Positions 40,090-50,700 of a stretch of 64,000 nucleotides of DNA are shown here, piece by piece. This DNA is from Rhodanobacter sp. 7MK24 (lineage in GTDB: Bacteria; Pseudomonadota; Gammaproteobacteria; Xanthomonadales; Rhodanobacteraceae): the NCBI RefSeq assembly GCF_014842995.1, contig NZ_JACYXL010000004.1, positions 62,001 to 126,000 on the forward strand, read 5' to 3'. Under the pieces are notes generated by a model. It worked only from the letters and a program-made list of their open reading frames with translations, ran no database searches and was not told the DNA's origin. Position numbers and translations under genes: made by a program. Positions within the stretch are counted from its first letter, which is position 1. Each line of letters begins with the position of its first letter.

Positions 40090-41252
40090 TGGGTCTGGAT
40101 GAAATTGAGGAAGATCGCGCCGTCCATGACCACCTTGTCGCCGGTATGGAGACCTTGCGGGATCACGTAACGGTCGTCGATCCGCTCGCCCAGCGTAACG
40201 GGCATGCGTGCATAGCCGCCGTCCTGCGCGACCACGTAGACGAAGGGCAGGTTCTCGTCGTCGCGCAACACCGCCGACACGGGGACCAGGATGCCCGTCC
40301 GTGCGTCGCGCGACCGGATCCGCACCGAGACGTACATCTGCTGCTTCAATACGCCGTCCGCATTGTCGACCGCGACGCGGGCGGTCGCCGAACGCGTATT
40401 CGGGTCGATCACCGAGCCGACGTTGGTGACCTTGCCGGCGATGGGCTTGTCGCCGTCGCCGATTTCGACCTCGGCGGGATCACCTACCTTCACCGCACCG
40501 AATTCGCGGTCGAACAGTTGACCCATCACCCACATCTTCGAGGTATCGGCGATGGTGAAGCAGTCGGTGGTTCCCGCCGACAGCAATTGCCCGGGCGTGA
40601 TCGACTTGACGACGACGGTGCCGGCGATCGGGGCGCGGATCACGCCGGAGCCGCCTGTGACCGGCCGGCCGGCCTGGATGTCGGCGATGGTTTTCGGGTC
40701 GACGTGCAAGCCGACCAGCACCTGCAACGCGGCGTCGCGGTCGGAATCGGCACCGGCCGCGTCGGATTGCGCCTGCGCGTATTCGCGCTGCGACACCGCC
40801 TGGTGTGCGTAGAGGTCGCGGTCGGTCGAGGCGATCTGGTCGGCCGCCTTGGCCGCGGCCAGGTTCTTGCGGTACGTGTCTATCGCGGCGGCGAAGTCGG
40901 GCGAATCCACGAGGGCCAGCGCCTCTCCCTGCTTCACCGTCTGGCCCAGCGTCACCAGCAGTTTCGCGACCGGCCCCGAGATCGGCGCGAGCACGTCGGT
41001 CGAGCGGTTGTGGTCGAAATCCACCATGCCGGTGGTGTTGATCACGGTCTGGTAGGACGAGGGTTCGACCGTGTACAGATGGATGCTCTGCTGCTGCGCC
41101 TGGGTCAGGGTGACGTTCTGCGGCGTCGTCGCAGCGGACTCCGGTTCGCCCGTATTGGACGAGCAGGCGCCAAGTGCGGCAGCCGCGAGCAGGACCGCGA
41201 GCGCAGCGCCATGGCGCATGGAGGCAGGGAAGGGCGAGGCAGGTTTATTCAT
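40086..41252 (-). CDS. RND efflux periplasmic adaptor (CzcB/CusB type), lipoprotein
   Basis: About 388 residues from ATG 41252, two bases after the outer-membrane subunit gene. The signal LAVLLAAAALGAC is a lipobox. The membrane-fusion layout is visible: a barrel-sandwich half-motif around ILAPISGPVAKLLVTLGQTV, a helical hairpin, then APIAGTVVVKSITPGQLL and the beta domain PVSAVLRDDENLPFVYVVAQ. It bridges the RND pump and the TolC-like channel. It lacks the extra metal-binding N-terminal domain of some CusB proteins. Confidence 0.93.
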   Translation of the reverse strand: MNKPASPFPASMRHGAALAVLLAAAALGACSSNTGEPESAATTPQNVTLTQAQQQSIHLYTVEPSSYQTVINTTGMVDFDHNRSTDVLAPISGPVAKLLVTLGQTVKQGEALALVDSPDFAAAIDTYRKNLAAAKAADQIASTDRDLYAHQAVSQREYAQAQSDAAGADSDRDAALQVLVGLHVDPKTIADIQAGRPVTGGSGVIRAPIAGTVVVKSITPGQLLSAGTTDCFTIADTSKMWVMGQLFDREFGAVKVGDPAEVEIGDGDKPIAGKVTNVGSVIDPNTRSATARVAVDNADGVLKQQMYVSVRIRSRDARTGILVPVSAVLRDDENLPFVYVVAQDGGYARMPVTLGERIDDRYVIPQGLHTGDKVVMDGAIFLNFIQTQ

Positions 41253-41254
41253 CG

Positions 41255-42754
41255 TCACTGCGTGCTCAGATCGGAGTGGTGCCACCAGCCGCCACCCAGC
41301 GCCTGGTACAGCGCGGCCGTGTCGGCGAAGCGATTGGCCTGGGCTTGCACGAGGGTGATTCGTGCCTGCTGCCAGGTTTGTTCGGCGGTCAGCCATTGCA
41401 GGTTGCTGGCATAACCGGCCTTGAGTTGGTGCTCGGTGAGGTCCAGCGTCAGCTTCGCGGCCTGCTCGGCCTTTGCCGCGGATTGCAGTGCCTTCGCGTC
41501 CTGATCGAGTGCGACCAGCGTGTCGGCGACGTTCTGGAACGCCGCAAGCACGGTGCTGCGGTATTGCTCGTCGGCCTCGACAAAGGCGGCCTTCGCCGCG
41601 CGCTGCTGGTGCAACAGGGTGCCGCCCTCGAAGATCGGTGCGGTGATGCCTGCCGCCATGTCCCAGAAGCCGGTGCCCCCGGTGAACAGTTTGGAAAACT
41701 CCAGCGAGGTGCTGCCGGTGTCGGCGGTGAGCGTGAGGTTAGGCAACCGCGCAGCCGTGGCCACGCCGACCTCGGCGCTGGCGGCATGCAGGTTGGCCTG
41801 CGCCTGGCGCACGTCCGGCCGTTGCGCCACCAGGGCCGAAGGCAGGGAGAGCGGCAGAGCCTCGGGCAGGTGCAGGCTGTCCAGCGTGATCTGGTCGCCG
41901 GCTGCCTGCGACGGGAAGCGGCCCGCCAGCACCGCCAGCAGGTCGCGTTGTTGCGCCAGTTGCTTCTCCAGTGGCGGCAGTGTTGCCTCGGTCTGCGCCA
42001 GTTGGGATTCCTGCGCGGCCAGATCGACCCGGCTCGCGTAACCCTTGGCGAACTGGTAGCGCAGGATGTCGAGCATCTTCGTGTTCTCGTCGACCAATTG
42101 CCGCGTGGCGTCTATCTGCGCCTGCAGTGCGGCCAACTGGATCGCCGCCACTGCTACGTTCGAGGCCAGCGTGTTCCAGGCCGCGATCATCTGGAAGCGT
42201 GCGGACTGCTCCTGCGCCTTGAGCGACTCGACCGAGCGCCGGTTCGCGCCGAACACGTCGGGCGTGTAGGAAATCGAGAGCTGCGGCGTGTACAGGTTGT
42301 ACAGGAAGGCATTGGAATCCGGCACGGGAGCCAGCGAACCGGCCTGGCGCTGGCGGCTGGCCGACAGGTTCGCCGACACGCTGGGGAAGAATGCGCCGCG
42401 TTGCGCCAGCATGTTCTCGTGCGCCACGCGCAGGGCTGCCTGCGCGGCCTTCAGGTCCGGGTTGTGCGCCAGCGCCTGCTTGATCAGCGCGTCGAGTGGC
42501 GCGCAATGGAACAGGGTCCACCAGTCGCCGGGAATGTCCGCGCCCGATTCGAAATGCTGGGCCGAGCCGGCTGCCACGCCTGGCGTGGCAGCCGTCGCCG
42601 CCACGGGATGCGGGGTGTAGCTGCTGACGGCTGGTGGCGCAGGCGCCTTGAAATTCGGGCCCACCGCGCAAGCCGCAAGCAGCATGGCGGCGGCCGGCAC
42701 GGTGAATCGCAGGGCTTGCGCCACGGGGATGCGGACAAACGGCAAGGCAACCAT
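41255..42754 (-). CDS. Outer-membrane efflux channel (NodT/CusC family)
   Basis: A protein of 499 residues with lipoprotein signal ending MLLAAC. Repeats of the OMF family (LIKQALAHNPDLKAAQAALR and LVAQRPDVRQAQANLHAASA) form the alpha-barrel. It starts the three-gene efflux operon and delivers exported ions across the outer membrane. The 2-base and 4-base junctions downstream show tight coupling to the adaptor and pump genes. Confidence 0.94.
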   Translation of the reverse strand: MVALPFVRIPVAQALRFTVPAAAMLLAACAVGPNFKAPAPPAVSSYTPHPVAATAATPGVAAGSAQHFESGADIPGDWWTLFHCAPLDALIKQALAHNPDLKAAQAALRVAHENMLAQRGAFFPSVSANLSASRQRQAGSLAPVPDSNAFLYNLYTPQLSISYTPDVFGANRRSVESLKAQEQSARFQMIAAWNTLASNVAVAAIQLAALQAQIDATRQLVDENTKMLDILRYQFAKGYASRVDLAAQESQLAQTEATLPPLEKQLAQQRDLLAVLAGRFPSQAAGDQITLDSLHLPEALPLSLPSALVAQRPDVRQAQANLHAASAEVGVATAARLPNLTLTADTGSTSLEFSKLFTGGTGFWDMAAGITAPIFEGGTLLHQQRAAKAAFVEADEQYRSTVLAAFQNVADTLVALDQDAKALQSAAKAEQAAKLTLDLTEHQLKAGYASNLQWLTAEQTWQQARITLVQAQANRFADTAALYQALGGGWWHHSDLSTQ

Positions 42755-43443
42755 GGCGAACCCGTACTCTCCTCATGCATTGTTCTGCCAAGCGGCATGG
42801 CCGCTTGAATTTGGCGAAAGACGAACTCCGCGTCCCCTCATGCTTCGACTCTGGACGCCGCCGCCGCGCGGACATCGCTTGGATGCATTGCGTGCGGCAG
42901 AAAGCTCAGGACCGGATCAAGAGGTGCAAGCTCCCGGCGCTGCTTGTCGCAGGCACCTCGAGCGAGCACAAGTCGCTGAAGATATTCCCTCATGGCAGGC
43001 GCGGCAACGATGAATTTTCTTGCGGTGGGGCCATCGCGATGGGGCGGGTATCCAGCCGTCCTTTCCTGTCCATTCTTTCGAGCTTGCGGCGCGGACGTCT
43101 GTGTCATTGCAAGGAACAAGGTGGTTTCAGATGCCTACCGGCGTCAGGTTTTCTTCTCTTTGCTGGCCCATGCCGCCGCGGGCGCGATGGCGAACGGCGA
43201 GGCAGGCCGATGGGTCGAGAGCAGGATGCTCTGACCAAAGAGAAGCAAGCCGGAGAAGCGGCTTGGCTTCAAGCCGCCGGGACTGCCGGCGCGTTGTGTC
43301 GTGGATTTGGGGATTGCTTTCGCCCGTGCGACAGACGATGCGCTGCGCCGCGTCTGGGAACCGGGGGAAAGTAAAGGCGCGATTGAAGCAAACGGCGCTG
43401 GCGGAGGCTAAGCTGCTCTCGGTGTCCGGCCAAAGGGGCAAAG
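42755..43443. other. 689-base gene-poor region between the efflux operon and the AI-2E gene
   Basis: No gene with recognisable features was found on either strand. It holds two clear palindromes: CAAGCGGCATGGCCGCTTG at 42789-42807, close to the efflux operon start and possibly part of its regulation, and GCGGCTTGGCTTCAAGCCGC at 43258-43277. A minus-strand frame ending near 43127 reads like the spurious low-complexity reading frames found around repeated DNA in related genomes. Promoters of the efflux operon and of the AI-2E gene should lie at the two ends. Confidence 0.5.
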
Positions 43444-45345
43444 ATGTCAACGAACGAGGTTGCCGCACCCAGGTTGCAGGCGATGGGGATACTGGCCACC
43501 GCCGCGATGCTTGCTCTGCTGTACTTCGGGCGCGAAGTGCTGGTTCCCGTGATGCTTGCCTTGTTTCTCGGCGCGCTGCTGAACCCATGGGTGCGGCTTG
43601 GCTTGAGGCTTGGGCTCGGGCATGGCCTCTCCGTCCTTCTGGTGGTGCTCGTCACCTTGGGCATCACGCTCGGTATGGCTCTCGTGCTCGGTTCGCAGGC
43701 GACGCACCTGGCGCGAAGCCTGCCGCAGTATCAGTCCACCATCCACGCCAAGTTGCAAACCCTGCGTGGCCTGACGGTAGACCGTTTCGAAAGCATGCAA
43801 GGCGAATTGGGCCGCGTCATCGAGCCGGCGACCTTGCCTGCCGGACCGGAGCAGACTGCTGCCGTCGCGACAGCCCCTAGCCCAGCGGTCGTCACTTCCG
43901 ATGCATCGGCCGCCATTCCGGGCACGTCGCTGACCATGCTTTCGCACCTGCTGACGGTGGCATGGGTGCCGTTGCAGACGGGCGGCATCGTGCTGGTGGT
44001 TCTGGCGTTCGTCCTGCTGGAACACGAATCCTTGCGCGACCGCTTCATCCGCCTGGCCGGGGGCGCCGACCTGCGCGCCACCACCATGGCGATCAACGAT
44101 GCGGCGGAGCGCCTTTCCCGCTTCTTCATATCGACGTTCTCGGTGAATACGGCCGTCGGCGTGGCGATCGGGGCCGGCCTGTGGTGGATCGGCTTGCCCA
44201 ATGCGCTGCTGTGGGGGGCGCTGGCGGCGATATTCCGGTTTGTGCCTTATGTGGGCGTGTGGCTGGTGGCCGGATTGACGGTGCTGTTTGCCGCCGCCGT
44301 GGTGCCGGGCTGGTCGCTGGTGGCGATGACGGCGATCCTGTTCGCCGTCGTGGAACTGATCGTGTCGCAAGTGATCGAGCCGCTGCTCTACGGACACACC
44401 ACGGGACTGTCGCCGCTGGCGGTGGTGGTCGCCGCGATTTTCTGGAGCTGGTTGTGGGGGCCGATCGGGCTGGTGATGTCCACGCCATTGACCTTGTGCC
44501 TGGTGGCGGCAGGCCGGCACGTGAAAGCCCTGGATCTGTTGACCATTCTGCTGGGCGACGCGCCTGCGTTGACGATGCCGCAGCGGCTCTACCAGAGGGC
44601 GCTTTCCGGCGACGCCCAGGAAATCCTGGACGAGGCACGCCGCTATCTCAGGAGCAGAACCTTCGGTGCCTATTGCGACGCCATCGTGCTGCCGGCCCTG
44701 CAGTTCGGTCGCATGGATCTCGAACGCGGGGTGATTCGCGCCGAGCAGTTGAGGATCCTGCGCGAAACCATCGTGGCGGTGATCGAGACGTTGAGCGGGG
44801 AAGGGCGGACGCGGTCATGGCGCCGGCGTCGCCCGGGTGTCCTCAACGAGGCGAATATCGGGCGCCAGCTCCGGCAACGCCGCGAGGAGACGCATGGGCG
44901 CTGGCAGGGCTCGCTGGCGGTGCCCGCCGGTTCGATCGCGATTTGCATGGGGATGGGAACAGCTTACGACGACCTGACCACGGAGTTGCTAACGCGCGTG
45001 TTGCGCGGATTGCGTGTCGATGCGCGCCATCTGGCAATCGACGATCTGCAGAACTTCGACGACGAGCCGCACCCGGATCTCACCCCCGGTGCGGTCGCGT
45101 TGATCTATCTGGTCGATACCGGAACCGAGGCGATGCGCGAGCGCGTGGATGCGCTTGCCGCGAGACTGCGCCAGCGCATGCCCGGGGCCCGCATCATTGT
45201 CCTGTGCCTCCCCGGGTTGCTGGCCCCGAACCCGCTCGACTTGTCCGAATGCCCGCATGTCGATGCCGTGACCGGTTTGCTGGAAGAGGCGGCGCAGTAC
45301 GCTCTTCCGGTCGCAACGAAGACCGGCGTCCAGGACGTGGCTTGA
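43444..45345 (+). CDS. AI-2E family transporter with long cytoplasmic C-terminal extension
   Basis: A protein of 633 residues, against about 350 for the usual AI-2E/PerM family. Residues 1-360 hold the membrane domain: an N-terminal pair of helices, an Ala/Pro-rich insertion around 105-165, then LPNALLWGALAAIFRFVPYVGVW and SQVIEPLLYGHTTGLSP, family signatures. Residues 361-633 are soluble: an all-helical part (SGDAQEILDEARRYL near 389, then LPALQFGRMDLERGVI), an Arg-rich linker, and a Rossmann-like part (SIAICMGMGTAYDDL near 497; IIVLCLPGLL). The transported substrate is unknown. GGGG lies just before the start. Confidence 0.88.
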   Translation: MSTNEVAAPRLQAMGILATAAMLALLYFGREVLVPVMLALFLGALLNPWVRLGLRLGLGHGLSVLLVVLVTLGITLGMALVLGSQATHLARSLPQYQSTIHAKLQTLRGLTVDRFESMQGELGRVIEPATLPAGPEQTAAVATAPSPAVVTSDASAAIPGTSLTMLSHLLTVAWVPLQTGGIVLVVLAFVLLEHESLRDRFIRLAGGADLRATTMAINDAAERLSRFFISTFSVNTAVGVAIGAGLWWIGLPNALLWGALAAIFRFVPYVGVWLVAGLTVLFAAAVVPGWSLVAMTAILFAVVELIVSQVIEPLLYGHTTGLSPLAVVVAAIFWSWLWGPIGLVMSTPLTLCLVAAGRHVKALDLLTILLGDAPALTMPQRLYQRALSGDAQEILDEARRYLRSRTFGAYCDAIVLPALQFGRMDLERGVIRAEQLRILRETIVAVIETLSGEGRTRSWRRRRPGVLNEANIGRQLRQRREETHGRWQGSLAVPAGSIAICMGMGTAYDDLTTELLTRVLRGLRVDARHLAIDDLQNFDDEPHPDLTPGAVALIYLVDTGTEAMRERVDALAARLRQRMPGARIIVLCLPGLLAPNPLDLSECPHVDAVTGLLEEAAQYALPVATKTGVQDVA

Positions 45346-45621
45346 AGCGGCGACGAGGCGCCTTCTCCGGAGCAGGTCCGGGCGTGTGATCCAACCGCCC
45401 GGTTCGGAAATCTTGCAAGGAGCCGACGGGAAATCCTGAAGGCGCCAGAGGCGACAGAGAAGCCCAATGGCCAATCGGAAAGATGGCCGGGCAGCCGATC
45501 CACGTTTTGATGCGAAATAGCTGAGATTTTTCCGGGCAGCTTGTCGAATTCCGGCCGCGCCGTTCGTCGCTATGGCAAAGGTTGGTTACCCGTCCGGTCG
45601 ATGCCCTGTCAGGAGACGAAA

Positions 45622-45978
45622 ATGCCGCAATATTTGATCTCTACCTACATTCCCGATGACTTCGATCCGTCGCTTGTCACCAAAGAGACCATCGATGCCA
45701 TCCACGCGCTCAATCGGGAAATGATTGCGGCTGGCGTCAGGAAGTTCGCGTGCGGCCTGAGCCCGAAGGCCGTAACAATCCGATCGCAGCCCGACGGTGA
45801 AGTGGTCGTTACCGATGGACCGTATGCGGAGGCGAAAGAGTTCGTGGGAGGTCTTTCGATACTGGAAACCGAGAGTCTGGACGACGTGCTGGCGTGGGTG
45901 CGCAAAGGCGCCAAGGTGATTCCTGGCGTGGCCGAGGTGCGGGAGATCTTCTTCAATCCGGCTCCCGCGGAAAGTTGA
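45622..45978 (+). CDS. YCII-related (DGPF-domain) protein
   Basis: A 118-residue protein from ATG 45622 with AGGAGA upstream; an open frame reaches back to 45541 without family sequence. The signature VTDGPYAEAKEFVGG matches the YCII/DGPF domain, a small ferredoxin-like dimer of unclear biochemical function. Such genes often precede an ECF sigma factor gene; none follows here. Confidence 0.85.
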   Translation: MPQYLISTYIPDDFDPSLVTKETIDAIHALNREMIAAGVRKFACGLSPKAVTIRSQPDGEVVVTDGPYAEAKEFVGGLSILETESLDDVLAWVRKGAKVIPGVAEVREIFFNPAPAES

Positions 45979-46354
45979 GCGACAACGTCGGCGGCGGGCG
46001 TAGTTGCGCGAAAAATCGGGCGTCGGCGCGTTTCTGCGCGGAATGGTCGATCTTCGGAAGCGGGTACTGTGCAAGAACAAGGTCGGCGCAACGGCTGTCA
46101 CGAACTTCGCACCGCTAGCAAGGCTCCACACCCTCTTCCGCACGTTGGAAAGAAGATTTTGAACGGACTCCTGGAACAAGGGCGGGGCGGCATGGACGGA
46201 GAGAACGCCTCAGTCATGGACTGAACTCAAGGTCCTGGCGCCAGCCTTACGCGCACCCAAGAACTGAGGCCGGTGCTTCCACGACCAAGGCGCTTTCTCT
46301 CCCATGCGGAGACGAGAAAACGCCTATGCGACGTGGCTGTCCGTTGGCATCACG
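45979..46354. other. 376-base intergenic region
   Basis: I see no gene in it. It lies between the YCII gene on the plus strand and the 3' end of the thioredoxin-like gene on the minus strand. No strong hairpin with a T-run was found, so terminators for the two converging genes are not evident. Confidence 0.4.
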
Positions 46355-47680
46355 TTACGACTGGAGCTCCGCCTTCAGTGCGGCTGCCTGCCTTGGGTAC
46401 CACGGGCCGTTGGCAGCCAGCACGTCGCTGGCGAGCTTCCTGGCCTCGGCATCCTTGTGCAGTGCCTTGAGCGCGCGTACCTGCTGCAAGGTTACGGCCA
46501 GGCGGTTGGCACCGTAGGACTTGTCCGCCGCCTTGTTCAAATAGGGCAGCGCTTCCGCCGGGTTGCCGCCATCCAGCAGGCTGCGGCCATAGCGGTAGGC
46601 GTAGACGTAATCGTCGGGATAGGCGGCGATCAGCTGCCGCTGCACGGCATCCAGTTCGTCCTTGCGTCCGGCGCGAACGAGATAGGCACGCAGGTTGTCG
46701 GCCTGGTTGCGATCGCTGGCGAGGTTGGTGCCGAGGTGCTGGCGGGTGAGTGCGATGGCGCGGTCGAGCACGGCCTTTTCGGCGGCGCTGTCGCCCAGCA
46801 GCTTGTCGACGTCGGCGCTGGTGAGCACGGCGCTGCGCTGGTCGGCGCAGGCGGGTGAAGGGACCAGCACCTGGGTGTTGACGTAATCGTCCAGTGCCGC
46901 GCGCTGCGGTGCCAGCAGCGCCTTGCGCCTGGCCTCGGGGAGCTTGGCGCTGGCTTCGAGCAGGTTGTCCAGCACATAGGGACGCTGGCAGCCGATATTC
47001 TGCGCCAGCACTTTCTGCGCGCTGCGTATCACGGCCGGGTCGTTGTTGGCGTCGCTTGCCTTGAGCAGGGTGAGCTGGTCGAGCGCCAGCGTGACGCGGG
47101 GCTGCTTGCGCGCGGCTTTTTGCGTGGCGGCCGGCAGGCTGGCGAACCAGCCCAGGCCTGCCACGCCGTCGTTGCGGGCCTGGTAAGCCTCCAGTGCGTT
47201 GGCGACGTCATCGACGGAACCCTGCCTGGCCTGCTTCTCGAAGTCCTGCAGCGTATCGCCGTGCGCAAGGATGGCGTCGATGCGTGCGTAGAACTTGTCG
47301 CGCGGCTGTTCTGCCGCGATGCGGCCAAGCTCGTTGCCGTTGGCATCGAGCACCACGTAGCTGGGCAGGAAGCTGATGTTGAGCTTCTTCATCCAGAGTT
47401 GCGCATCAGGCGAATCGGCATCGGATTCCACCACGATGGCTTTGTGCTTCACCGCATTCCATTCCGGCCCGGTCAGCACGTGACTGGCCATGTAGTAGCA
47501 GGAGTAGCACCACACCGCGGAGAAATCGACCAGGACCGGACGATGCTGCTGCGCGGCTTCCTTGAGTGCGTCGGCGACGGTGGCGGGCGCTTGTTCGTCG
47601 GCCGCGTGGGCCAGCGCCGGAGCCAGCAGTACGAAGGAGAACGCCAGCGTCGCCTGGCGGAGCAAGCTTGGGAAGCGCAT
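46355..47680 (-). CDS. Secreted thioredoxin-like protein with C-terminal TPR-type region
   Basis: About 441 residues from ATG 47680 (25 bases after the receptor stop; an ATG at 47716 would overlap that stop). The signal peptide ends APALAHA. The thioredoxin domain follows with Cys58-Tyr-Ser-Cys61 in AVWCYSCYYM, as in DsbD C-terminal-like domains, then FLPSYVVLDANGNELGR with the cis-Pro. Residues 150-441 are helical with TPR-like repeats (YAYRYGRSLLDGGNPAEALP). It is probably a periplasmic thiol oxidoreductase. It is co-directional with and just downstream of the TonB receptor gene. Confidence 0.85.
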   Translation of the reverse strand: MRFPSLLRQATLAFSFVLLAPALAHAADEQAPATVADALKEAAQQHRPVLVDFSAVWCYSCYYMASHVLTGPEWNAVKHKAIVVESDADSPDAQLWMKKLNISFLPSYVVLDANGNELGRIAAEQPRDKFYARIDAILAHGDTLQDFEKQARQGSVDDVANALEAYQARNDGVAGLGWFASLPAATQKAARKQPRVTLALDQLTLLKASDANNDPAVIRSAQKVLAQNIGCQRPYVLDNLLEASAKLPEARRKALLAPQRAALDDYVNTQVLVPSPACADQRSAVLTSADVDKLLGDSAAEKAVLDRAIALTRQHLGTNLASDRNQADNLRAYLVRAGRKDELDAVQRQLIAAYPDDYVYAYRYGRSLLDGGNPAEALPYLNKAADKSYGANRLAVTLQQVRALKALHKDAEARKLASDVLAANGPWYPRQAAALKAELQS

Positions 47681-47705
47681 GGGAATGGCCTTGCGGGTGG
47701 TGGCG

Positions 47706-50700
47706 TCAGAAATCATAGGTGGCGCTCAGGCGTGCGAAGCGGGGCTGCTGGCGTACCACGGCCGAACCATACAGCGGGTCAGGGGTGTTCGGCGAAATCT
47801 GGTAGTACGGATAGGCGTTGAGTATGGCCTGCGAATTGAACAGGTTGAACACGCTCAGCGACAGGCCGAGCTTGTGGTCGGCGAAGGCCGGGCGATACGT
47901 GACCCCCACGTCCACCTGCTTGTTCCACGGCAGGCGGTGCGTGCCCGGCGGCGAGGGCTGGCCGCCGCACCAGTGGTAATAGCTGCCGTAGCCGTCCGGG
48001 TCGGTCTGGTTCGGGCCGTAGAAGCCCAGGCAGTTGCGCGGGTTGCCCGACACCAGCGACAGGTTGCCCGACACCAGCCATTCCGGCGTGAACTGGTAGT
48101 AGCCGAACAGCTTGATCTGGTGCCTGTGGTCGTTGCTCTGCGCGCCGTTGCTGTAGGACATCAGTTCCGGGAAATCCCAGTCGATGCTGGTGGACGCCGC
48201 GGTCTGCTGGATGTCCGAGCGCAGTTGGCCCTCGGTGTCGCCGTAGCTGTGCGAGAGCACGTAGTCGATCTTGCCGTACCAGTGGCCGTCGAACGGATGC
48301 TCCAGGAAGGTTTCCAGTGCGTCGTACTGGCGCTTGAGCTGCGGGAAGCCGAACTCGGCATTGGACAGCGTGACGCTGCGATAGGCGCCACTGGTATCCA
48401 CCACGGTGAAGGTATTGGCGCGCCCCGGGTTGATCAGATAGCAGCTATTGGTGGCGCTGACGTCGTAGCCCAGCGCCGCGGCCTTTGCTTCGATGGTGGC
48501 CACGTCGCAGTAGTCGTCGATGCCGTTGCGCAGCACGCGCCGGGTGAGCTTGGCACCGTAGGTCCACGCCTCGCCGAGGGTCTTGTTGAAGCCGAGGATG
48601 AATTCGTCCTGGTACTCCGACTTGATGTTCTGCGCCGTCACCGTCTTCGGGTCGGGCAGCACGCCGTAGGTGTTGTTGGGCGACACCGGATTGGAGAACG
48701 CGGTGACGCCGGTGGGCGTGCCGTCGGCGGCGATGCCGCTGTAGGTGAAGTATTGCTGGGTCGCCACATAGGCGCCCGCGGCGTTCAACGCGGGGTTGAG
48801 CGGCAGCCCCAGGTAGTAGCGGCCGGCGTTGCCGTAGACCTTGAAGCTGGCATCGCCGTTCACGTCCCAGCTGAAGCCCAGGCGCGGCGCCCATTGCGCG
48901 CTGCGCTGGCGGATGTAGGGCTGGCCATCGGCGTTGTAGTCGGTGAACTGGTCGTTGCGCAGGCCCAGCGAGAGCAGCCAGCGGTCGTTGAGCTGCCACT
49001 TGTCCTCGATGTACTGCGCGCGCTGTGCCGAGCGCACGCTGGCGATGGAGCTGTCGACATACTTGATGGCGTAATAGCCCGACGCACCGCCCGGGTAATT
49101 GGCCGGCGCGCCCACGCCGAGATTGGGGATCAGCGCGACGGTGGGTGTCGTGGTGTAGGCGTAGTCCCAGTAATAGCCGGGCCCGGAGGTCTGGCTGCCC
49201 TGGTCGATGGCGCGCGAGTTCTGGTTGTCGATGCCGACCGACAGCGTATGCGGGCCCAACTGGTAGCTCAGGTCGATGCGCAGGTTGTTGGTGGTGTCGT
49301 GGCGGTTCGGGTTGTACAGCGAGGAAGTGACCTGGCTGTTGCCGATGGGCGATCCACCGCCGAGGTAGGCCGGGTTCTGGTTCTGCGTGCCGGTGACGTA
49401 GGTGAGGTCGCTGTCGTAGTTGCCCGGCACGTCGTAGTTGGCCAGGTTCATCTTGCCGTACAGCGCCGAAAAGGTGAGGTCGTCGGTGACGTAGCTGGTG
49501 AACTTGGCGGTGTACAGGTTGCCGCCGGTCTTGGTGTTGTCCGCGTCGTTGATGAAGCTGCCGCGCGCCAGCGTGCTGTAGTCGTAGTTGTAGATGCTGC
49601 CGGAGGTCTCGTCCTTGTTGGACGCGGCGGTCACTTCCAGGATGTTGCTGTCGGTGATGTTCCAGTCCAGCTTGCCGTACCACTTCGGCAGGTCGTAGTG
49701 GTAGCTCACGTAGGGCGAGGCGCTGCTCACGTTGTTCACCGTGTCGCCTTCCTGCCTCGATGCTTCGGCTGCCAGGAACAGGAACAGCTTGTCCTTGATC
49801 AACGGGCCGCCGAGGTAGGCGTCGTAGGTGGTGGTCCATTCGCGGTTCTTGCTGTTCGGGTCGTACAGGCTGCCGGCGATGGGCGAGGCGGGCAGGCCGT
49901 TGGTGTAGTAGGTGTTGGTGCCATTGGCCTGGGCGAACTCCGGCTGCCACAGCACCTGCGCACCGAAGTGCCACTCGTCGGTGCCGCGCTTGCCGACCAC
50001 GTTGATCACGCCGCCGTCCGACCGCCCGTACTGCGCGCTGTAGCCGCCGGTATAGATTTCCTGCTGTTCGATGGCGCCGTAGGGCAGGGTGAGGCCGCCC
50101 AGCCCGCGTTGCGGCTCGGTGGTGTTGAAACCGTTGATGTAATACGCGTTCTCGCTGGCCGACGAGCCACCGAAGGTCGCCAGCGACTGGCCGGTGGGGC
50201 CGGTGTAGCCGCCGCTGTTGTTGACCACGCCGGGCGCCAGCAGGGCGATCGCTTCGGCCGAACGGGCCAGCGGCAGGCTGGCCAGTTCCTGCGAGGTGAT
50301 GACGGTGCGCGAGTCCACGGTGGTCACGTCGATGGCGGGCGTGGCATTGGCCGTGACGTTGACCGCGCCGAGGTTCCTGGCCGCCTCGAACGACACATCG
50401 GTGCCCGCACCCACGCGCAGTGAAATGTCATTGCGCGTGTCCACGACGTTGCCGCCACGCAGCAGCGACACCGCATAGGTGCCCAGGGGGAGTTCCGTCG
50501 CGTTGTAATGGCCATGGCTGTCCACCGTCACGGTGCGGCTGATGCCGGTGCTGCTCTTGATCAGCACGCTGTCGCCGCGGGCATCGGGCACCTGGCCGAA
50601 GATGCTGCCGGTGGTGGACTGGCCCAGTACGGGCGCAGCATTGAGCGCGAGCAAGGTGGCCACGGCAAGGGCGCCAAGACGAAGTCGGGGAAGGCTGGAG

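Noticed and set aside
37474-40170. 898-residue plus-strand open frame
   Set aside because: It is antisense to the RND pump gene, whose helices and DFG motif are unmistakable.
43127-43588. 153-residue minus-strand frame before the AI-2E gene
   Set aside because: Part of it is antisense to the AI-2E gene and the rest is low-complexity; it resembles spurious frames near repeated DNA.
47562-50423. 953-residue plus-strand open frame
   Set aside because: It is antisense to the TonB receptor; the product is Val/Arg/Gly-rich without domains.
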